This document shows positions 24,616-33,675 of a stretch of 64,000 nt of DNA, piece after piece (the first letter of the stretch is position 1; every line of letters begins with the position of its first letter). The stretch is from JACOTK01 sp963743945 (GTDB lineage Bacteria > Actinomycetota > Acidimicrobiia > Acidimicrobiales > CADCSY01). The stretch spans positions 1-64,000 of the forward strand of contig CAVURO010000001.1 in assembly GCA_963743945.1 (NCBI GenBank). The letters run 5' to 3'. Made by a program: the position numbers and the translations under genes. Under the pieces are notes generated by a model that made no database searches, was not told the origin of the DNA, and saw only the letters and a program-made list of their open reading frames with translations.

Positions 24616-25353
24616 GTGGTACCTACCCATGCCTCGCTGCTCAACCCCCCACTGGGCTTCGCCCATCGTGGGGCCCGAGCCCACGCCCGGGAAAATACCC
24701 TCGATGCCTTTCGGCTGGCCCGTCGACTAGGCGCCACCGGGCTGGAGAGCGATGCCTGGCTGACCCTCGACGCCGAGGTTGTTCTCGACCACGACGGCGT
24801 CACGGGGTCCTGGCCGCGGCGCCGACCTCTTTCACGGGTTGGCCGGAGCGAGCTCCCTCCACACGTGCCGAGCCTCGCCGAGCTCTACGAGGCCTGTGGG
24901 ACCGACCTTCCCCTCTCCCTCGACGTCAAGGATCCCGAGGCCGCCCGGATCGTCGTGGCGACCGCGAGGGATGCCGGTGGCGAGGCACTCGCCAACCTTT
25001 GGCTGTGCAGTCCGTCGGTGGAGCTGTTGGCGTCGTGGCGAGGGCTCGACGACGATGTGCACCTCATGCAGTCCACTCGCCTCCGGGCGATCGCCGAGGG
25101 TCCTGAACGTCGGGCCGCCAGACTGGCTGATCTCGGGATCGACGGCATCAACATGCCCCACCAGGATTGGAACGGTGGACTGACCACCCTCTTTCACCGC
25201 TTCGAGCGGGTGGCCTTTGCCTGGGACGTCCAACACGAGCACCAACTTCACGCGACGTTGCGCATGGGTGTCGACGCCGTCTACAGCGACCATGTCGACC
25301 GTATGGCGGCGGCGGTCACCGCGTTCGGCGCGAATCGTAGACGCGACGAGTGA
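24616..25353 (+). CDS. Glycerophosphodiester phosphodiesterase family protein
   Basis: A 245-residue TIM-barrel phosphodiesterase. The active site is readable: AHRGARAHARENTLDAFRLA (His, Arg, Glu), LESDAWLTLDAEVVLDHDGV (Glu, Asp, second His) and a Lys in LSLDVKDPEAA. These hydrolyse glycerophosphodiesters to glycerol-3-phosphate and an alcohol. No signal peptide, so it is cytosolic, recycling phospholipid head groups. It stands on the plus strand inside an otherwise minus-strand cluster. Confidence 0.88.
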   Translation: MVPTHASLLNPPLGFAHRGARAHARENTLDAFRLARRLGATGLESDAWLTLDAEVVLDHDGVTGSWPRRRPLSRVGRSELPPHVPSLAELYEACGTDLPLSLDVKDPEAARIVVATARDAGGEALANLWLCSPSVELLASWRGLDDDVHLMQSTRLRAIAEGPERRAARLADLGIDGINMPHQDWNGGLTTLFHRFERVAFAWDVQHEHQLHATLRMGVDAVYSDHVDRMAAAVTAFGANRRRDE

Positions 25354-25424
25354 GATTGTGTCGTCCCCCGATGCTGCAGCGCCACGGTCCGCAGGTCGAT
25401 GCAGGAGCCGGCACGTTGAGTGTC

Positions 25425-25430
25425 TAATGT
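25425..25430 (+). promoter_or_regulatory. -10 box, leaderless start for the esterase gene
   Basis: TAATGT ends seven bases before ATG 25438, selecting it over the ATG at 25420. Confidence 0.45.
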
Positions 25431-25437
25431 CACAGTC

Positions 25438-26880
25438 ATGAGAACTCGTCTGGGGCGGCCCCTGGGGGCCATGGGCATCGCCGGGCTCGTCGGCCTGATC
25501 GGCATCGTTCCCGGGCAGTCGACCTGGAACGCCCAGGCGGCCACGTCCGTCGAGCGATCATCACCTTTGTGCATCAGACGCACAACCCCTCCCAAGGTCG
25601 GTCTCAGCCTCATCGGATCCAAGCCCCTGGCCGACCGGCTCAATGAGATCACCTTTCGCTCGGAGTCCCTCAACGGCTCCACGGTCGCCGCCTCCGTGCT
25701 CCTGCCGAAGAACTACGACCCATCGGGGACGACTCGCTACCCCGTGCTCTACCTCTTCCACGGCCGTTCCGGCGACCACCTCGACTGGTACAAAAAGGGT
25801 GGCATCGCGACGGTGGACCAGCCGGTCATCACCGTTATGCCCGACGCCGGTACCGTTGGCTGGCACGCCGATTGGATGGGAGCGGAGCGATTCGGCCCGG
25901 ACAAGGGAAAGCCCCCGCCCGCATGGGAGACCTTCCACATCCGCGAGCTGATCCCCTGGATCGACGCCAACTATCCGACTCGTTCCGATCGGGCGGGCCG
26001 GGCCATCGCCGGGCTCTCGATGGGCGGCTACGGATCGGTGCTCTACGCTGCCCGCCATCCGGAGATCTTCGGCGTCGCCGGCTCGCTCTCCGGTCAGCTC
26101 GACATGCTTGCCGGCTACCCCTTCGTTCCCCTCGTGCAGGCCTATGCGGGGAATCTCTTCGAGATGGCGCCTCCCGACCCGTGCGTGTGGGGTGACCCGA
26201 TCCTGGAACGGGTCGTCTGGGAGGACCACAGTCCATTTCAGCTGTATCCCAACCTGCGTGGGGTCAAGGTGTTCCTCGCCGCCGGCAACGGCATACCCCT
26301 CAAGGTCAACACGGATCCGGTCGAGCTCGTCACGGAGGTGGTCGGTGAGGTGGCCTTCCGTCGCATGGCACAGGGTTTGGCGAAACGCCTGGACTCGGCG
26401 GGCGTCAGCTACCGCACCCATTACACCAAGGGCGGCCATGGGTGGACGTTGTGGCCCACACAACTTGCCGCGCTCTACCCCTACGTCATCGAGACGGCGA
26501 ATGCCGCCCATGTGTCGGCGGTCGGCGCCGACTTCTCGTACCGAAGTGCGGAGCCCCAGTTCTCCGCATGGGGCTGGAGCTTCGAGGCCAGACGAGCGGT
26601 ACGGGAGTTCACCTACCTCGATCAGGTTGGCGTCGGCGGCTTCATCGTCTCGGGAAGCGGTCAACTCGACGTCACGACCGCGGCGCTCTACCAGGCAGGT
26701 CGGGTCTACCGGGTGACGTCCAACGGTACGGCCCCTGCAGGCGTCATCGCCGACGGGCAGGGCCGTCTGCGCTTCACCGTGGATCTCGGCGCCCCGAACC
26801 TGGCACAACAGACCCGATTTGACGCAGCAGCCAAGTCCGGCTTTGCGAGGGTCGTGGTTGCCATCACGCCCGAAGGCTGA
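25438..26880 (+). CDS. Secreted putative esterase (antigen-85/esterase-D-like alpha/beta hydrolase)
   Basis: A 480-residue exported hydrolase. A signal peptide (LGRPLGAMGIAGLVGLIGIV then QAA) precedes an esterase domain to about residue 350: YPVLYLFHGRSGDHLDWYKK, the nucleophile elbow AIAGLSMGGYGSVLYAARHP, and the catalytic His in THYTKGGHGWTLWP. The C-terminal ~130 residues form a beta-rich module (WGWSFEARRAVREFTYLD, ending LRFTVDLGAPN). The fold resembles mycolyltransferase/esterase D proteins, but a mycolate role cannot be assumed. Not coupled to its neighbours. Confidence 0.8.
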   Translation: MRTRLGRPLGAMGIAGLVGLIGIVPGQSTWNAQAATSVERSSPLCIRRTTPPKVGLSLIGSKPLADRLNEITFRSESLNGSTVAASVLLPKNYDPSGTTRYPVLYLFHGRSGDHLDWYKKGGIATVDQPVITVMPDAGTVGWHADWMGAERFGPDKGKPPPAWETFHIRELIPWIDANYPTRSDRAGRAIAGLSMGGYGSVLYAARHPEIFGVAGSLSGQLDMLAGYPFVPLVQAYAGNLFEMAPPDPCVWGDPILERVVWEDHSPFQLYPNLRGVKVFLAAGNGIPLKVNTDPVELVTEVVGEVAFRRMAQGLAKRLDSAGVSYRTHYTKGGHGWTLWPTQLAALYPYVIETANAAHVSAVGADFSYRSAEPQFSAWGWSFEARRAVREFTYLDQVGVGGFIVSGSGQLDVTTAALYQAGRVYRVTSNGTAPAGVIADGQGRLRFTVDLGAPNLAQQTRFDAAAKSGFARVVVAITPEG

Positions 26881-26953
26881 TCCGGGAGCAGGACGAGCGC
26901 TCGGCTGCCTCGACGCGGGCCCCTCGTGGGGATCCGACGCCCTGGCGCGGGAA

Positions 26954-27598
26954 TCAGAATAGCTCGAAACGGCTCAGCGGCCAGATGCGCACGAAGGCAC
27001 GCCCCACGATGGTGTCCTCGTCCACGGCGCCGAAAACCCGACTGTCACAGGAGTTCGTCCGATTGTCGCCCATCACGAAGACGCGACCCTTCGGGATGGT
27101 CTGTTTCGGCAGGTTCGTGGTCACCGCTCCGTCCGTGTAGGGCTCGTCGACCGCCCTGTGGTTGACGAGAACGGCGCCATCCCTGGCCTCGATGGTGTCA
27201 CCTCCGACAGCCATCACACGCTTGATGAGCTCCTTCGGAGCGGCGCCGGCGCCACACGGACCCCCGGCTCCGCTGGGATCGCCGGGACGCCTGAAGACGA
27301 TGAGATCCTCTCGATGCACATCGTGGAGTTCATAGCTGAGCTTGTTGACCAACACACGGTGGTTCTTGTCCAGGGTCGGGTACATCGAGAGGGAGGGAAT
27401 GTAGTAGGCCTGGATCAGAAAGGTCTTGACGACCGTCGCGACCACGATCGCGCCGACGAGGATGGCCACCCACTCCACCGAGTTCCGAAGGGAGCTCCGC
27501 TGCCGGGGCTCACGCGCCCTTCGACGTCTCGATGCCTCGTCGGCACCGGTGCGCCCGACGGCGTCTTGGACATCGGCATCTGCAGGGGGTTCATTCAC
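26954..27598 (-). CDS. lepB: Signal peptidase I
   Basis: A 214-residue type I signal peptidase that removes signal peptides outside the membrane. After a basic polar front comes one transmembrane helix (VAILVGAIVVATVVKTF), the catalytic Ser in YIPSLSMYPTL (usual consensus SGSM, here SLSM), the general-base Lys in ELIKRVMAVGGD, and box E GRVFVMGDNRTNSCDSR. GTG start. It follows pafC by 12 bases, so it is probably also read from the pafBC transcript. Confidence 0.92.
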   Translation of the reverse strand: MNEPPADADVQDAVGRTGADEASRRRRAREPRQRSSLRNSVEWVAILVGAIVVATVVKTFLIQAYYIPSLSMYPTLDKNHRVLVNKLSYELHDVHREDLIVFRRPGDPSGAGGPCGAGAAPKELIKRVMAVGGDTIEARDGAVLVNHRAVDEPYTDGAVTTNLPKQTIPKGRVFVMGDNRTNSCDSRVFGAVDEDTIVGRAFVRIWPLSRFELF

Positions 27599-27607
27599 GA
27601 TGATTCG

Positions 27608-27613
27608 AGGCTA
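27608..27613 (-). promoter_or_regulatory. -10 box before lepB, overlapping the pafC stop
   Basis: TAGCCT on the minus strand, nine bases before the lepB GTG; its TAG is the pafC stop codon. An own leaderless promoter for lepB is possible. Confidence 0.3.
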
Positions 27614-28588
27614 CCTCCCGGTGGCCCGCGACCCATCGCGGCGACCATACCGACGCAGAACACGCTCGGCGGCGTCTCGGGCAGGTGACGGCGAGCCGTC
27701 GACCACCTGCGCCGACGGGCCGAGACGCAACAGCAGGCGCTCGAGCCACGCCCGTCCCCCGACGATGAGGGTGGCGCGCAGGAATCCGTCGGCCAGCTCC
27801 TCCACCTGTTCGGTCGGATACTGCTCCACGACCCATCGAGCGCCGGGGGCCAAATCGATGACCATGCGTGGATCGTCGTCGCGAGGCTCGAAAACGATGC
27901 GTCCCTCGGGGTGCCCGGGCGCCTCGAAGCGCCGGTCGAGCATGGTGATGGCGCGAATTCGATCGACACGGAATCGCCGTCGCGCCTGAGCCAGGGTGCA
28001 CCACGCCCCGAGGTACCACTCGCCCTCCGCGGTGAAGACGGCATGCGGCTCCACCACCCGTCTCGTCCGCTCATCGCGGCCGTAGGTGTAGTAGTCGATC
28101 TCCACCTGTCGATGGTCGGCGACTGCCCGGCGCAACGTCGTCAGAACCTCGGGAGACGCGCGTCCGAGATCGATCTCGATCGACTCTCCCGGCTCGATGC
28201 CAAGGACACCCGCCAGCTTTGCGATCCCGCGGGCGAGGGCTCCCTGTTCGTCGGCGCCGGTCGCGGCCATCAGCGTCTCACCCGACGCGACGAGGAACAG
28301 ACCCTCTTCGGGCGTCAGCCGGAGCGGCCGCGCGAAGAAGTCGGCATAGCGGATCCACACCCGGTTGTCCTCGACGAGCACCTCCATGAGCGTGTCGGGC
28401 GTAAAGGGGTACACGCCGCACAGGAAAAGCAGGTCCAGATCGGCGAACAACTGGTCATGGGTGATCTCGAAGCGGACGCAGACCTCGTCGATCGTCGGCC
28501 CGTCCTGGGCAACCACCCACGGCACGATGGCCAGAAGGCGTCGCAGCCGATCGTCGGCCGCCGGTCGCGGGTTCGAGCCGGGGGTCAC
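27611..28588 (-). CDS. pafC: WYL-domain regulator PafC
   Basis: A 325-residue helix-turn-helix plus WYL-domain protein. The N-terminal DNA-binding part is LLAIVPWVVAQDGPTIDEVC / FEITHDQLFADLDLLFLCGV, and the WYL domain holds IDYYTYGRDERTRRVVEPH, WYLGAWC (the name-giving motif) and RRFRVDRIRAITML. PafC with PafB regulates DNA-damage responses in mycobacteria and is linked to the proteasome locus. GTG 28588 is chosen because it overlaps the pafB stop as GTGA; ATG 28618 is further upstream. Confidence 0.9.
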   Translation of the reverse strand: MTPGSNPRPAADDRLRRLLAIVPWVVAQDGPTIDEVCVRFEITHDQLFADLDLLFLCGVYPFTPDTLMEVLVEDNRVWIRYADFFARPLRLTPEEGLFLVASGETLMAATGADEQGALARGIAKLAGVLGIEPGESIEIDLGRASPEVLTTLRRAVADHRQVEIDYYTYGRDERTRRVVEPHAVFTAEGEWYLGAWCTLAQARRRFRVDRIRAITMLDRRFEAPGHPEGRIVFEPRDDDPRMVIDLAPGARWVVEQYPTEQVEELADGFLRATLIVGGRAWLERLLLRLGPSAQVVDGSPSPARDAAERVLRRYGRRDGSRATGR

Positions 28589-29523
28589 GACGGCTCCCCC
28601 ACGATCGCCTCGAGCCACTCGATCAGATCATCGCGAAGCTCATCGGGACTTATCACCTCCGCGTGTTCGAGGAATCCGAGCACGAACGACCGAAAGGCCT
28701 CACGGTTGGTCACGGTGATCGCGACCTCCACGGACCCGTCGTCGAGACGCCTCTCGACGCGATCGGAGCCGAGCTGATCCACCGCCCAGCCCGCCTGATC
28801 GGCGTCGATGCGGACCAGAGCCCGCACCGGAGTCTCCTCGCCCATCTCCCATGGCTGGGAGCGAGACATCCGCTGGGACGACGGCTGTTCGAACCCAGGG
28901 CCCTCCTCGACCTCGATGTCCCCCTCGATTCGATCGAGTCGAAATTGTCGCTCGGCCTTACGGCCATGGTCCCACGCTTCCAGATACCAGCGGCCACGGG
29001 CGTAGGAGAGGCGATACGGATCAACTCGGCGCTGTTCACCGCGATAGGAGAACGCCACGGGCGAGCGCCGGGCGATCGCCTCGAACAGGACAGCGAGCGC
29101 CGGAGTGGCCGCCAGATGAGCGATCGGGGTTTCGCCCCCGCTGTCCGACGCCCCCCCGAGCTTCCACATCGCGCCGGCGCCTCGGAGTCCCTCCATGCGA
29201 ACGGCCATGGTTGCGAGATGGAGCGCAGCAAGCTCGTCCGGCTCCAGCCCTGGGTCCCGGAGCTGGTAGTGCTCGGGAACGATGCGATAGCCCTCCACGG
29301 GTGGGTCCGTGCCGTCGACGAGCCTGAGCACCAGCGGCACCCCCATGTCCCGAAGTGCCTCCTTGTCCCGCTCGAAGGCTCGACGAAACGCGCCCCGGGA
29401 GGTCTCCGGATCAGGGTAGCCGGGTACTCGTTCGGCGATCTCCGCCGCCGTCAGTGGACGGGTTGCCGTGAGCAGCGCGGCGGTCAGGTTCAACAACCGC
29501 TCCAACCGCTCCTGTACAGCCAC
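28585..29523 (-). CDS. pafB: WYL-domain regulator PafB
   Basis: A 312-residue partner of PafC. The helix-turn-helix part begins RLERLLNLTAALLTATRPLT / AAEIAERVPGYPDPETSRGAF, and the WYL domain includes VAFSYRGEQRRVDPYRLSYA, RWYLEAWDH and RQFRLDRIEGDIEV. GTG start with a -10 box six bases upstream. It is the first gene of pafB-pafC(-lepB). The pair forms a heterodimeric transcription factor in relatives. Confidence 0.9.
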   Translation of the reverse strand: MAVQERLERLLNLTAALLTATRPLTAAEIAERVPGYPDPETSRGAFRRAFERDKEALRDMGVPLVLRLVDGTDPPVEGYRIVPEHYQLRDPGLEPDELAALHLATMAVRMEGLRGAGAMWKLGGASDSGGETPIAHLAATPALAVLFEAIARRSPVAFSYRGEQRRVDPYRLSYARGRWYLEAWDHGRKAERQFRLDRIEGDIEVEEGPGFEQPSSQRMSRSQPWEMGEETPVRALVRIDADQAGWAVDQLGSDRVERRLDDGSVEVAITVTNREAFRSFVLGFLEHAEVISPDELRDDLIEWLEAIVGEPS

Positions 29524-29529
29524 GTCGTG

Positions 29530-29535
29530 ATGCTA
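29530..29535 (-). promoter_or_regulatory. -10 box, leaderless start of pafBC
   Basis: TAGCAT on the minus strand, six bases before the pafB GTG. Confidence 0.45.
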
Positions 29536-29567
29536 GCCCTCGACGCATTTGCTCCCGTTGGACCCAA

Positions 29568-30629
29568 TCACCTCACCAGGGACACGCCGCACACGCCCGC
29601 GGCCCCGGCGACGGCGAAGAATCCCGGGTCGACGTCGGGCCCGCGTCCCATCGAGGTGATCTGCAGGCCGACGTCGGCGAGCAGGGTGCCGATGTCGGGC
29701 GTCTCGACTGAGATGACCTGATGGCGATCGGTGAGGCCTGCCCGCTCCAGGTCGGCACGAACAGCGGCCTCCCATGGGCCGATCGGCACCCCGATCGCCG
29801 TCCGCTCGTGGGTCGCAAGAGACAGCGCGGTCAGGCTGTGATGACTGACGCCCTGGTGTCGCAATCGCTGATCAGCCTGGGAGAAGCGCAGGGCGGCGAC
29901 GGGTCTGCCTCCCAGCCAGGCAACCGTATCGAGGATGGACCCCACCTCGAGGGCGGAATAGCCCAGACGCGTGGCGGTGCCGACGACGCCCGGCCCCATC
30001 GCCACGATGGTCAGATCCGCTGCTTCGACACGGCGGGCTGCCAGCAACGCCGAGGCGACGTTCACCGCCTCGTGATCGCCGCCGAAGGCCTGTCCTGCCG
30101 TCAGGGTCACCTGCACCAACTCCAGGCGGACCAGCTCCTCGACGACGTCCGAAAGGGCCAACGGCAGAGCGGCTCCGTCCGTCATCACGTAGGCGATCCT
30201 GGCCTCGGGCCAGATGTGGCGAACCGCGACGGCGACACAGGCCACCTGGCTGTGGAGCCCGCACACCACCACCGGCATGTTGTCGACCTCGTCCTCTTCC
30301 GCCAGGAGCTCACCGCGAAGCTCCTCGACGCTGCCGACGTCGGCCTGCAGGCTCGTGTAACGCATCTTCATGATGTGCCCGGGACCGGGCGACACCCACT
30401 CGGAGCGCGCCAGGTTCCAGTGCACCACGTGTCGGCCCCCGGTGCCCAGACCCAACTCGACCGCGGTCGTGTTCAGCACCACCTGATCACCCACGGCAGC
30501 CGGACCTGTCAGGTCGGTGAGTGCGTAGGCCATCGCCCGATCACCGTCGCCCATCGCCACCTCGAGGTGCTGAAGACCGCGACGCTGCCCCAGAACCGCC
30601 ACCACGGTGCCGGTGCGAAACGACGGCAT
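29568..30629 (-). CDS. DUF3866 family protein
   Basis: A 353-residue actinobacterial protein of unknown function. Recognisable parts: an OB-like beta front (GTVVAVLGQRRGLQHLEVAM), the WNLARSEWVSPGPGHIMKMRYT section, ADVGSVEELRGELLAEEDEV, and a Rossmann-like middle (MPVVVCGLHSQVACVAVAVR). GQAFGGDHEAVNVASALLAA and TIVAMGPGVVGTATRLGYSA follow. It starts three bases after the pafA stop and is therefore co-translated with it. This is the same neighbourhood where it is found in relatives, but no activity has been shown. Confidence 0.85.
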   Translation of the reverse strand: MPSFRTGTVVAVLGQRRGLQHLEVAMGDGDRAMAYALTDLTGPAAVGDQVVLNTTAVELGLGTGGRHVVHWNLARSEWVSPGPGHIMKMRYTSLQADVGSVEELRGELLAEEDEVDNMPVVVCGLHSQVACVAVAVRHIWPEARIAYVMTDGAALPLALSDVVEELVRLELVQVTLTAGQAFGGDHEAVNVASALLAARRVEAADLTIVAMGPGVVGTATRLGYSALEVGSILDTVAWLGGRPVAALRFSQADQRLRHQGVSHHSLTALSLATHERTAIGVPIGPWEAAVRADLERAGLTDRHQVISVETPDIGTLLADVGLQITSMGRGPDVDPGFFAVAGAAGVCGVSLVR

Positions 30630-30632
30630 GGA

Positions 30633-32000
30633 CTACAGCCCGGCGATGAGTCGCTCGACCCGATCGTCGCGGGACTTGAACGGGTCCTTGCACAGCACCG
30701 TCCGCTGCGCCTGGTCGTTGAGCTTCAGGTGCACCCAGTCCACCGTGTAGTCCCGCTTGCGCTCCTTGGCCGCCCGGATGAACTCACCGCGCAGACGCGC
30801 CCGCGTGGTCTGCGGCGGTTCCAGGCTGTCGGGGCCCGCCCGATCGATGTCGCTGTCGAGGCAGATCCGCTCGACCATGCCGCGGTTCTGCATGCGGTAG
30901 AACAGCCCTCGCTCACGATTGATGTCGTGGTACTGGAGGTCCATCAACGCGATCTTGGGGTGAGTCAGGGGAAGATCGTGCTTCGCCCGATAGGACTCGA
31001 TCAGGTGGTGCTTGATCACCCAGTCCACCTCTCGGTCGAGCTTCAGTGGGTCATCGGCCAGCGTCGTCAGGCAGTGCTCCCACATGTCGAGCGCCTGCTT
31101 CTCGAGTGGGCTCAACTGATGCGTCTCGGCATAGCGAAGGGCTCGATCGAGGTACTCGTTCTGAATGTCGAGCGCCGTCACCTCCCGCCCGTTGGAAAGG
31201 CGGACGCGTCGCGTGCAGGTGAGGTCGTGACTGATCTCGCGTATCGCCCGAATCGGGTTCTCCAGGGTCATGTCCCGCAGGATCACATGGGGGTCCTCCA
31301 ACATCCGCAACATGAGCGAGGCAGCACCCACCTTCAGGAAGGTGGTGTACTCGCTCATGTTCGAATCACCCACGATCACGTGGAGCCGCCGGTACTTCTC
31401 TGCATCAGAGTGGGGCTCGTCGCGGGTGTTGATGATGGGTCGGCTGCGGGTGGTGGCGCTGGAGACGCCCTCCCAGATGTGCTCGGCACGCTGCGAGATC
31501 GAATAGGTGGCCCCACGGGCGGTTTGGAGCACCTTGCCTGCGCCGGCATAGATCTGGCGGGAGACCAGGAAAGGGATCAGCACCTCGGCGTAGTGGCCGA
31601 AATCATCTCGGCGGCTGGTGAGGTAGTTCTCGTGACAGCCGTAGGAGTTGCCCGCCGAATCCGTGTTGTTCTTGAAGAGGTAGACCACGCCGCGAATCCC
31701 CTCCTCGGCGAGGCGCTGCTCGGCAAAGCCGAGGAGCTGCTCGAGAATGCGCTCACCCGCCTTGTCGTGGACCACCAGGTCGTAGACCGAATCGCACTCG
31801 GGCGTGGCGTATTCGGGGTGGCTGCCCACATCGAGGTACAGACGTGCGCCGTTCTCGAGGAACACATTGCTCGAACGCCCCCAGGAAACGACGCGTCGAA
31901 ACAGGTAGCGAGCCACCTCGTCGGGGCTCAGGCGCCGCTGGCCCCGCAGGGTGCAGGTTACCCCGTACTCATTTTCGAGGCCGAAGATTCGCCGGTCCAT
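30633..32000 (-). CDS. pafA: Pup-protein ligase PafA
   Basis: A 455-residue ligase of the glutamine-synthetase-like carboxylate-amine fold. It phosphorylates the C-terminal Glu of Pup and links it to substrate lysines. The ATP/Mg loop is FGLENEYGVT at the N-terminus, and the catalytic Asp is expected in RLYLDVGSHPEYATPECDS. Also visible are NNTDSAGNSYGCHENYLTSR, RPIINTRDEPHSDAEKYRRLHV and DSNMSEYTTFLKVG. Length and order match characterised PafA. It is preceded by a leaderless promoter and followed by DUF3866. Confidence 0.97.
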   Translation of the reverse strand: MDRRIFGLENEYGVTCTLRGQRRLSPDEVARYLFRRVVSWGRSSNVFLENGARLYLDVGSHPEYATPECDSVYDLVVHDKAGERILEQLLGFAEQRLAEEGIRGVVYLFKNNTDSAGNSYGCHENYLTSRRDDFGHYAEVLIPFLVSRQIYAGAGKVLQTARGATYSISQRAEHIWEGVSSATTRSRPIINTRDEPHSDAEKYRRLHVIVGDSNMSEYTTFLKVGAASLMLRMLEDPHVILRDMTLENPIRAIREISHDLTCTRRVRLSNGREVTALDIQNEYLDRALRYAETHQLSPLEKQALDMWEHCLTTLADDPLKLDREVDWVIKHHLIESYRAKHDLPLTHPKIALMDLQYHDINRERGLFYRMQNRGMVERICLDSDIDRAGPDSLEPPQTTRARLRGEFIRAAKERKRDYTVDWVHLKLNDQAQRTVLCKDPFKSRDDRVERLIAGL

Positions 32001-32008
32001 GGGAGGTC

Positions 32009-32014
32009 ACGCTA
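32009..32014 (-). promoter_or_regulatory. -10 box, leaderless start of pafA
   Basis: TAGCGT on the minus strand, eight bases before ATG 32000; no ribosome site in the 86-base gap after prcA. Confidence 0.45.
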
Positions 32015-32086
32015 CCCGGGTGATGTGTGCCATGTGTGCCCTATCGGTGCCGATGGACATGGATTGAAGATCGCCCGGGGTAACGA

Positions 32087-32773
32087 TCAGGTCGCCCCGC
32101 GAAGCAACTCGACGACTTCGTCGTCGTCGATTCGATGAAACACGCGGCGCTCCTCACCGCGGGTCAGCACCGCCACTTCCAGATCACTGGCCGGTATGGT
32201 CCGATCGGGACCGGCGATCGCCACGACACATGCGCCGAGCACGGTCTTGAGATCACTCCCGTCGGTGAAGGTCGCCTCGAGACGGCCCGCGATGGCGTCG
32301 GCGTCGCCCCCGAGCACCGTGAAACGTTGTTCATCGACCACCGTGCCGTCGTAGAGGATGTGAAAGAGCTGATCCTCACTCGGCTCGGTTCCCACCTCGG
32401 CCACCAGGATCTCCACTTCCATGGGCTTCATCTCATGGGTGAAGATCTGCCCCAGGATCTGGGCGTACTGGTTGGCAAGGCTGCGGGCGTCAACATCCTC
32501 GCGACTGTAGGAATACCCCTTCAGGTCTGCCGCTCGAACCCCCGCAATGCGAAGTTGGTCGAACTCGTTGTACTTGCCGACCCCGGCGAAGGCGATGCGA
32601 TCGTAGATCTCGCTGATCTTTCGCAGGGTACGTGAAGGATTCTCCGCGCAGATCAGGACGCCATCGGCGTAGGTGGCCGTGATCAGGCTCCGACCCCGTG
32701 CGATGCCCTTGCGGGCGTAGTCCGCTCGGTCCTTCATCACCTGCTCTGGTGCGACGTAGAAGGGCATGCTCAT
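32087..32773 (-). CDS. prcA: 20S proteasome alpha subunit
   Basis: A 228-residue alpha subunit that forms the outer rings and gate of the bacterial proteasome. Typical parts: PFYVAPEQVMKDRADYARKG (gating N-terminus and H0 helix), IARGRSLITATYADGVLICA, GVGKYNEFDQLRIAGVRAAD and the closing acidic helix. No catalytic Thr, as expected. Its ATG overlaps the prcB stop by four bases, so the two subunits are made from one message in stoichiometric amounts. Confidence 0.96.
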   Translation of the reverse strand: MSMPFYVAPEQVMKDRADYARKGIARGRSLITATYADGVLICAENPSRTLRKISEIYDRIAFAGVGKYNEFDQLRIAGVRAADLKGYSYSREDVDARSLANQYAQILGQIFTHEMKPMEVEILVAEVGTEPSEDQLFHILYDGTVVDEQRFTVLGGDADAIAGRLEATFTDGSDLKTVLGACVVAIAGPDRTIPASDLEVAVLTRGEERRVFHRIDDDEVVELLRGAT

Positions 32774-33618
32774 GACGTGTGCCTCTCAACCGTCGTGGGG
32801 TTCTCAACCATCGTGGGGTTCGCACCGATCGAGGTGCTTTCCGACAGGGCCAGGCTGTCGACCAGCATCCGGAAGCGCTCGGCGATCTCCGATTCCTCCA
32901 CCCGTTCGAACCCTGCCGCGGTGATGGTGGCAACGGTGGGGAAGATCCCGCGGACCAGGTCCGGTCCCCCCGTGGCCGAATCCTCGTCGGCGGCCTGGAA
33001 GAGGCCCGAGATCGCCAGATCCATCGCCTGCTCCCGGGTCATCCCGTCACGAAAGCCCATCTTGACCACGGCGCCGGCGTGCAGCGACCCCGACCCGGTG
33101 GAGGCGAAGTCCCGCTCCTCGTAACGTCCGCCCGTGATGTCGTACTGGAACAGGCGGCCCACCTTTCGGCGCAGGTCGTAGCCTGCAAAGAGCGGCACGA
33201 CCGCCATGCCCTGCAGCGCAAAGGGAAGGTGGTTGCGCACCATGCCGCTGAGCTGGTTGGCCTTGCCCTCGAGGCTCAGCTGGTTGCCCTCGACCTTTTC
33301 GTAGTGCTCGAGCTGCAGCTGGAACATCTTCACCATGTCCATCGCCGGGCCTGCAGCTCCTGCAATGGCCACGCCGGAGTGGCGATCGGCGGGAAACACC
33401 TTCTCCATCGTGCGGTAGCTGATCAGATGCCCGGAGGTGGCACGCCGGTCGCCGGCCATGACCACGCCCTCGGCGTGGCGAATGGCGAGAACGGTGGTTC
33501 CGTGCGTGACGCCCTCGGGGGCTGAGGTGGGTGGGGTAGGCGCCAGGCCCACGCGCCGAAGCAGGCCGGCGAAGTTGGGGCCCGGATCGTCTCCTGGGGC
33601 AAAGAAGGGAAAAGTCAT
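32770..33618 (-). CDS. prcB: 20S proteasome beta subunit (catalytic)
   Basis: A 282-residue precursor. A 40-residue propeptide ends GVTHG before Thr41 (TTVLAIRHAEGVVM), the new N-terminal nucleophile after self-cleavage. Counted from there, Asp17 (AGDRRAT) and Lys33 (TMEKVF) are in place, as is the GSGSLHAGAVVK region. The last 20 or so residues come from a recent 18-base duplication (ENPTTVERHTS). It has a leaderless promoter of its own and is followed by prcA. Confidence 0.96.
   Translation of the reverse strand: MTFPFFAPGDDPGPNFAGLLRRVGLAPTPPTSAPEGVTHGTTVLAIRHAEGVVMAGDRRATSGHLISYRTMEKVFPADRHSGVAIAGAAGPAMDMVKMFQLQLEHYEKVEGNQLSLEGKANQLSGMVRNHLPFALQGMAVVPLFAGYDLRRKVGRLFQYDITGGRYEERDFASTGSGSLHAGAVVKMGFRDGMTREQAMDLAISGLFQAADEDSATGGPDLVRGIFPTVATITAAGFERVEESEIAERFRMLVDSLALSESTSIGANPTMVENPTTVERHTS
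32785..32820. repeat. Two 18-bp units at the prcB 3' end
   Basis: CTCAACCGTCGTGGGGTT and CTCAACCATCGTGGGGTT in tandem (plus-strand reading) extend the C-terminus of the beta subunit just before the overlap with prcA. Confidence 0.7.
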
Positions 33619-33626
33619 CGCCGCCG

Positions 33627-33632
33627 AGGCTA
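33627..33632 (-). promoter_or_regulatory. -10 box, leaderless start of prcBA
   Basis: TAGCCT on the minus strand, eight bases before ATG 33618, suggesting that proteasome subunits can be transcribed separately from pup. Confidence 0.4.
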
Positions 33633-33675
33633 GCGGGTTCAGCCCTTCGGGGAGCGGGTTTCGCCGCCGAAGGGA

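Noticed and set aside
29721..32138. An 805-codon plus-strand open frame
   Set aside because: Antisense of DUF3866 and pafA, which are conserved proteins with correct starts.
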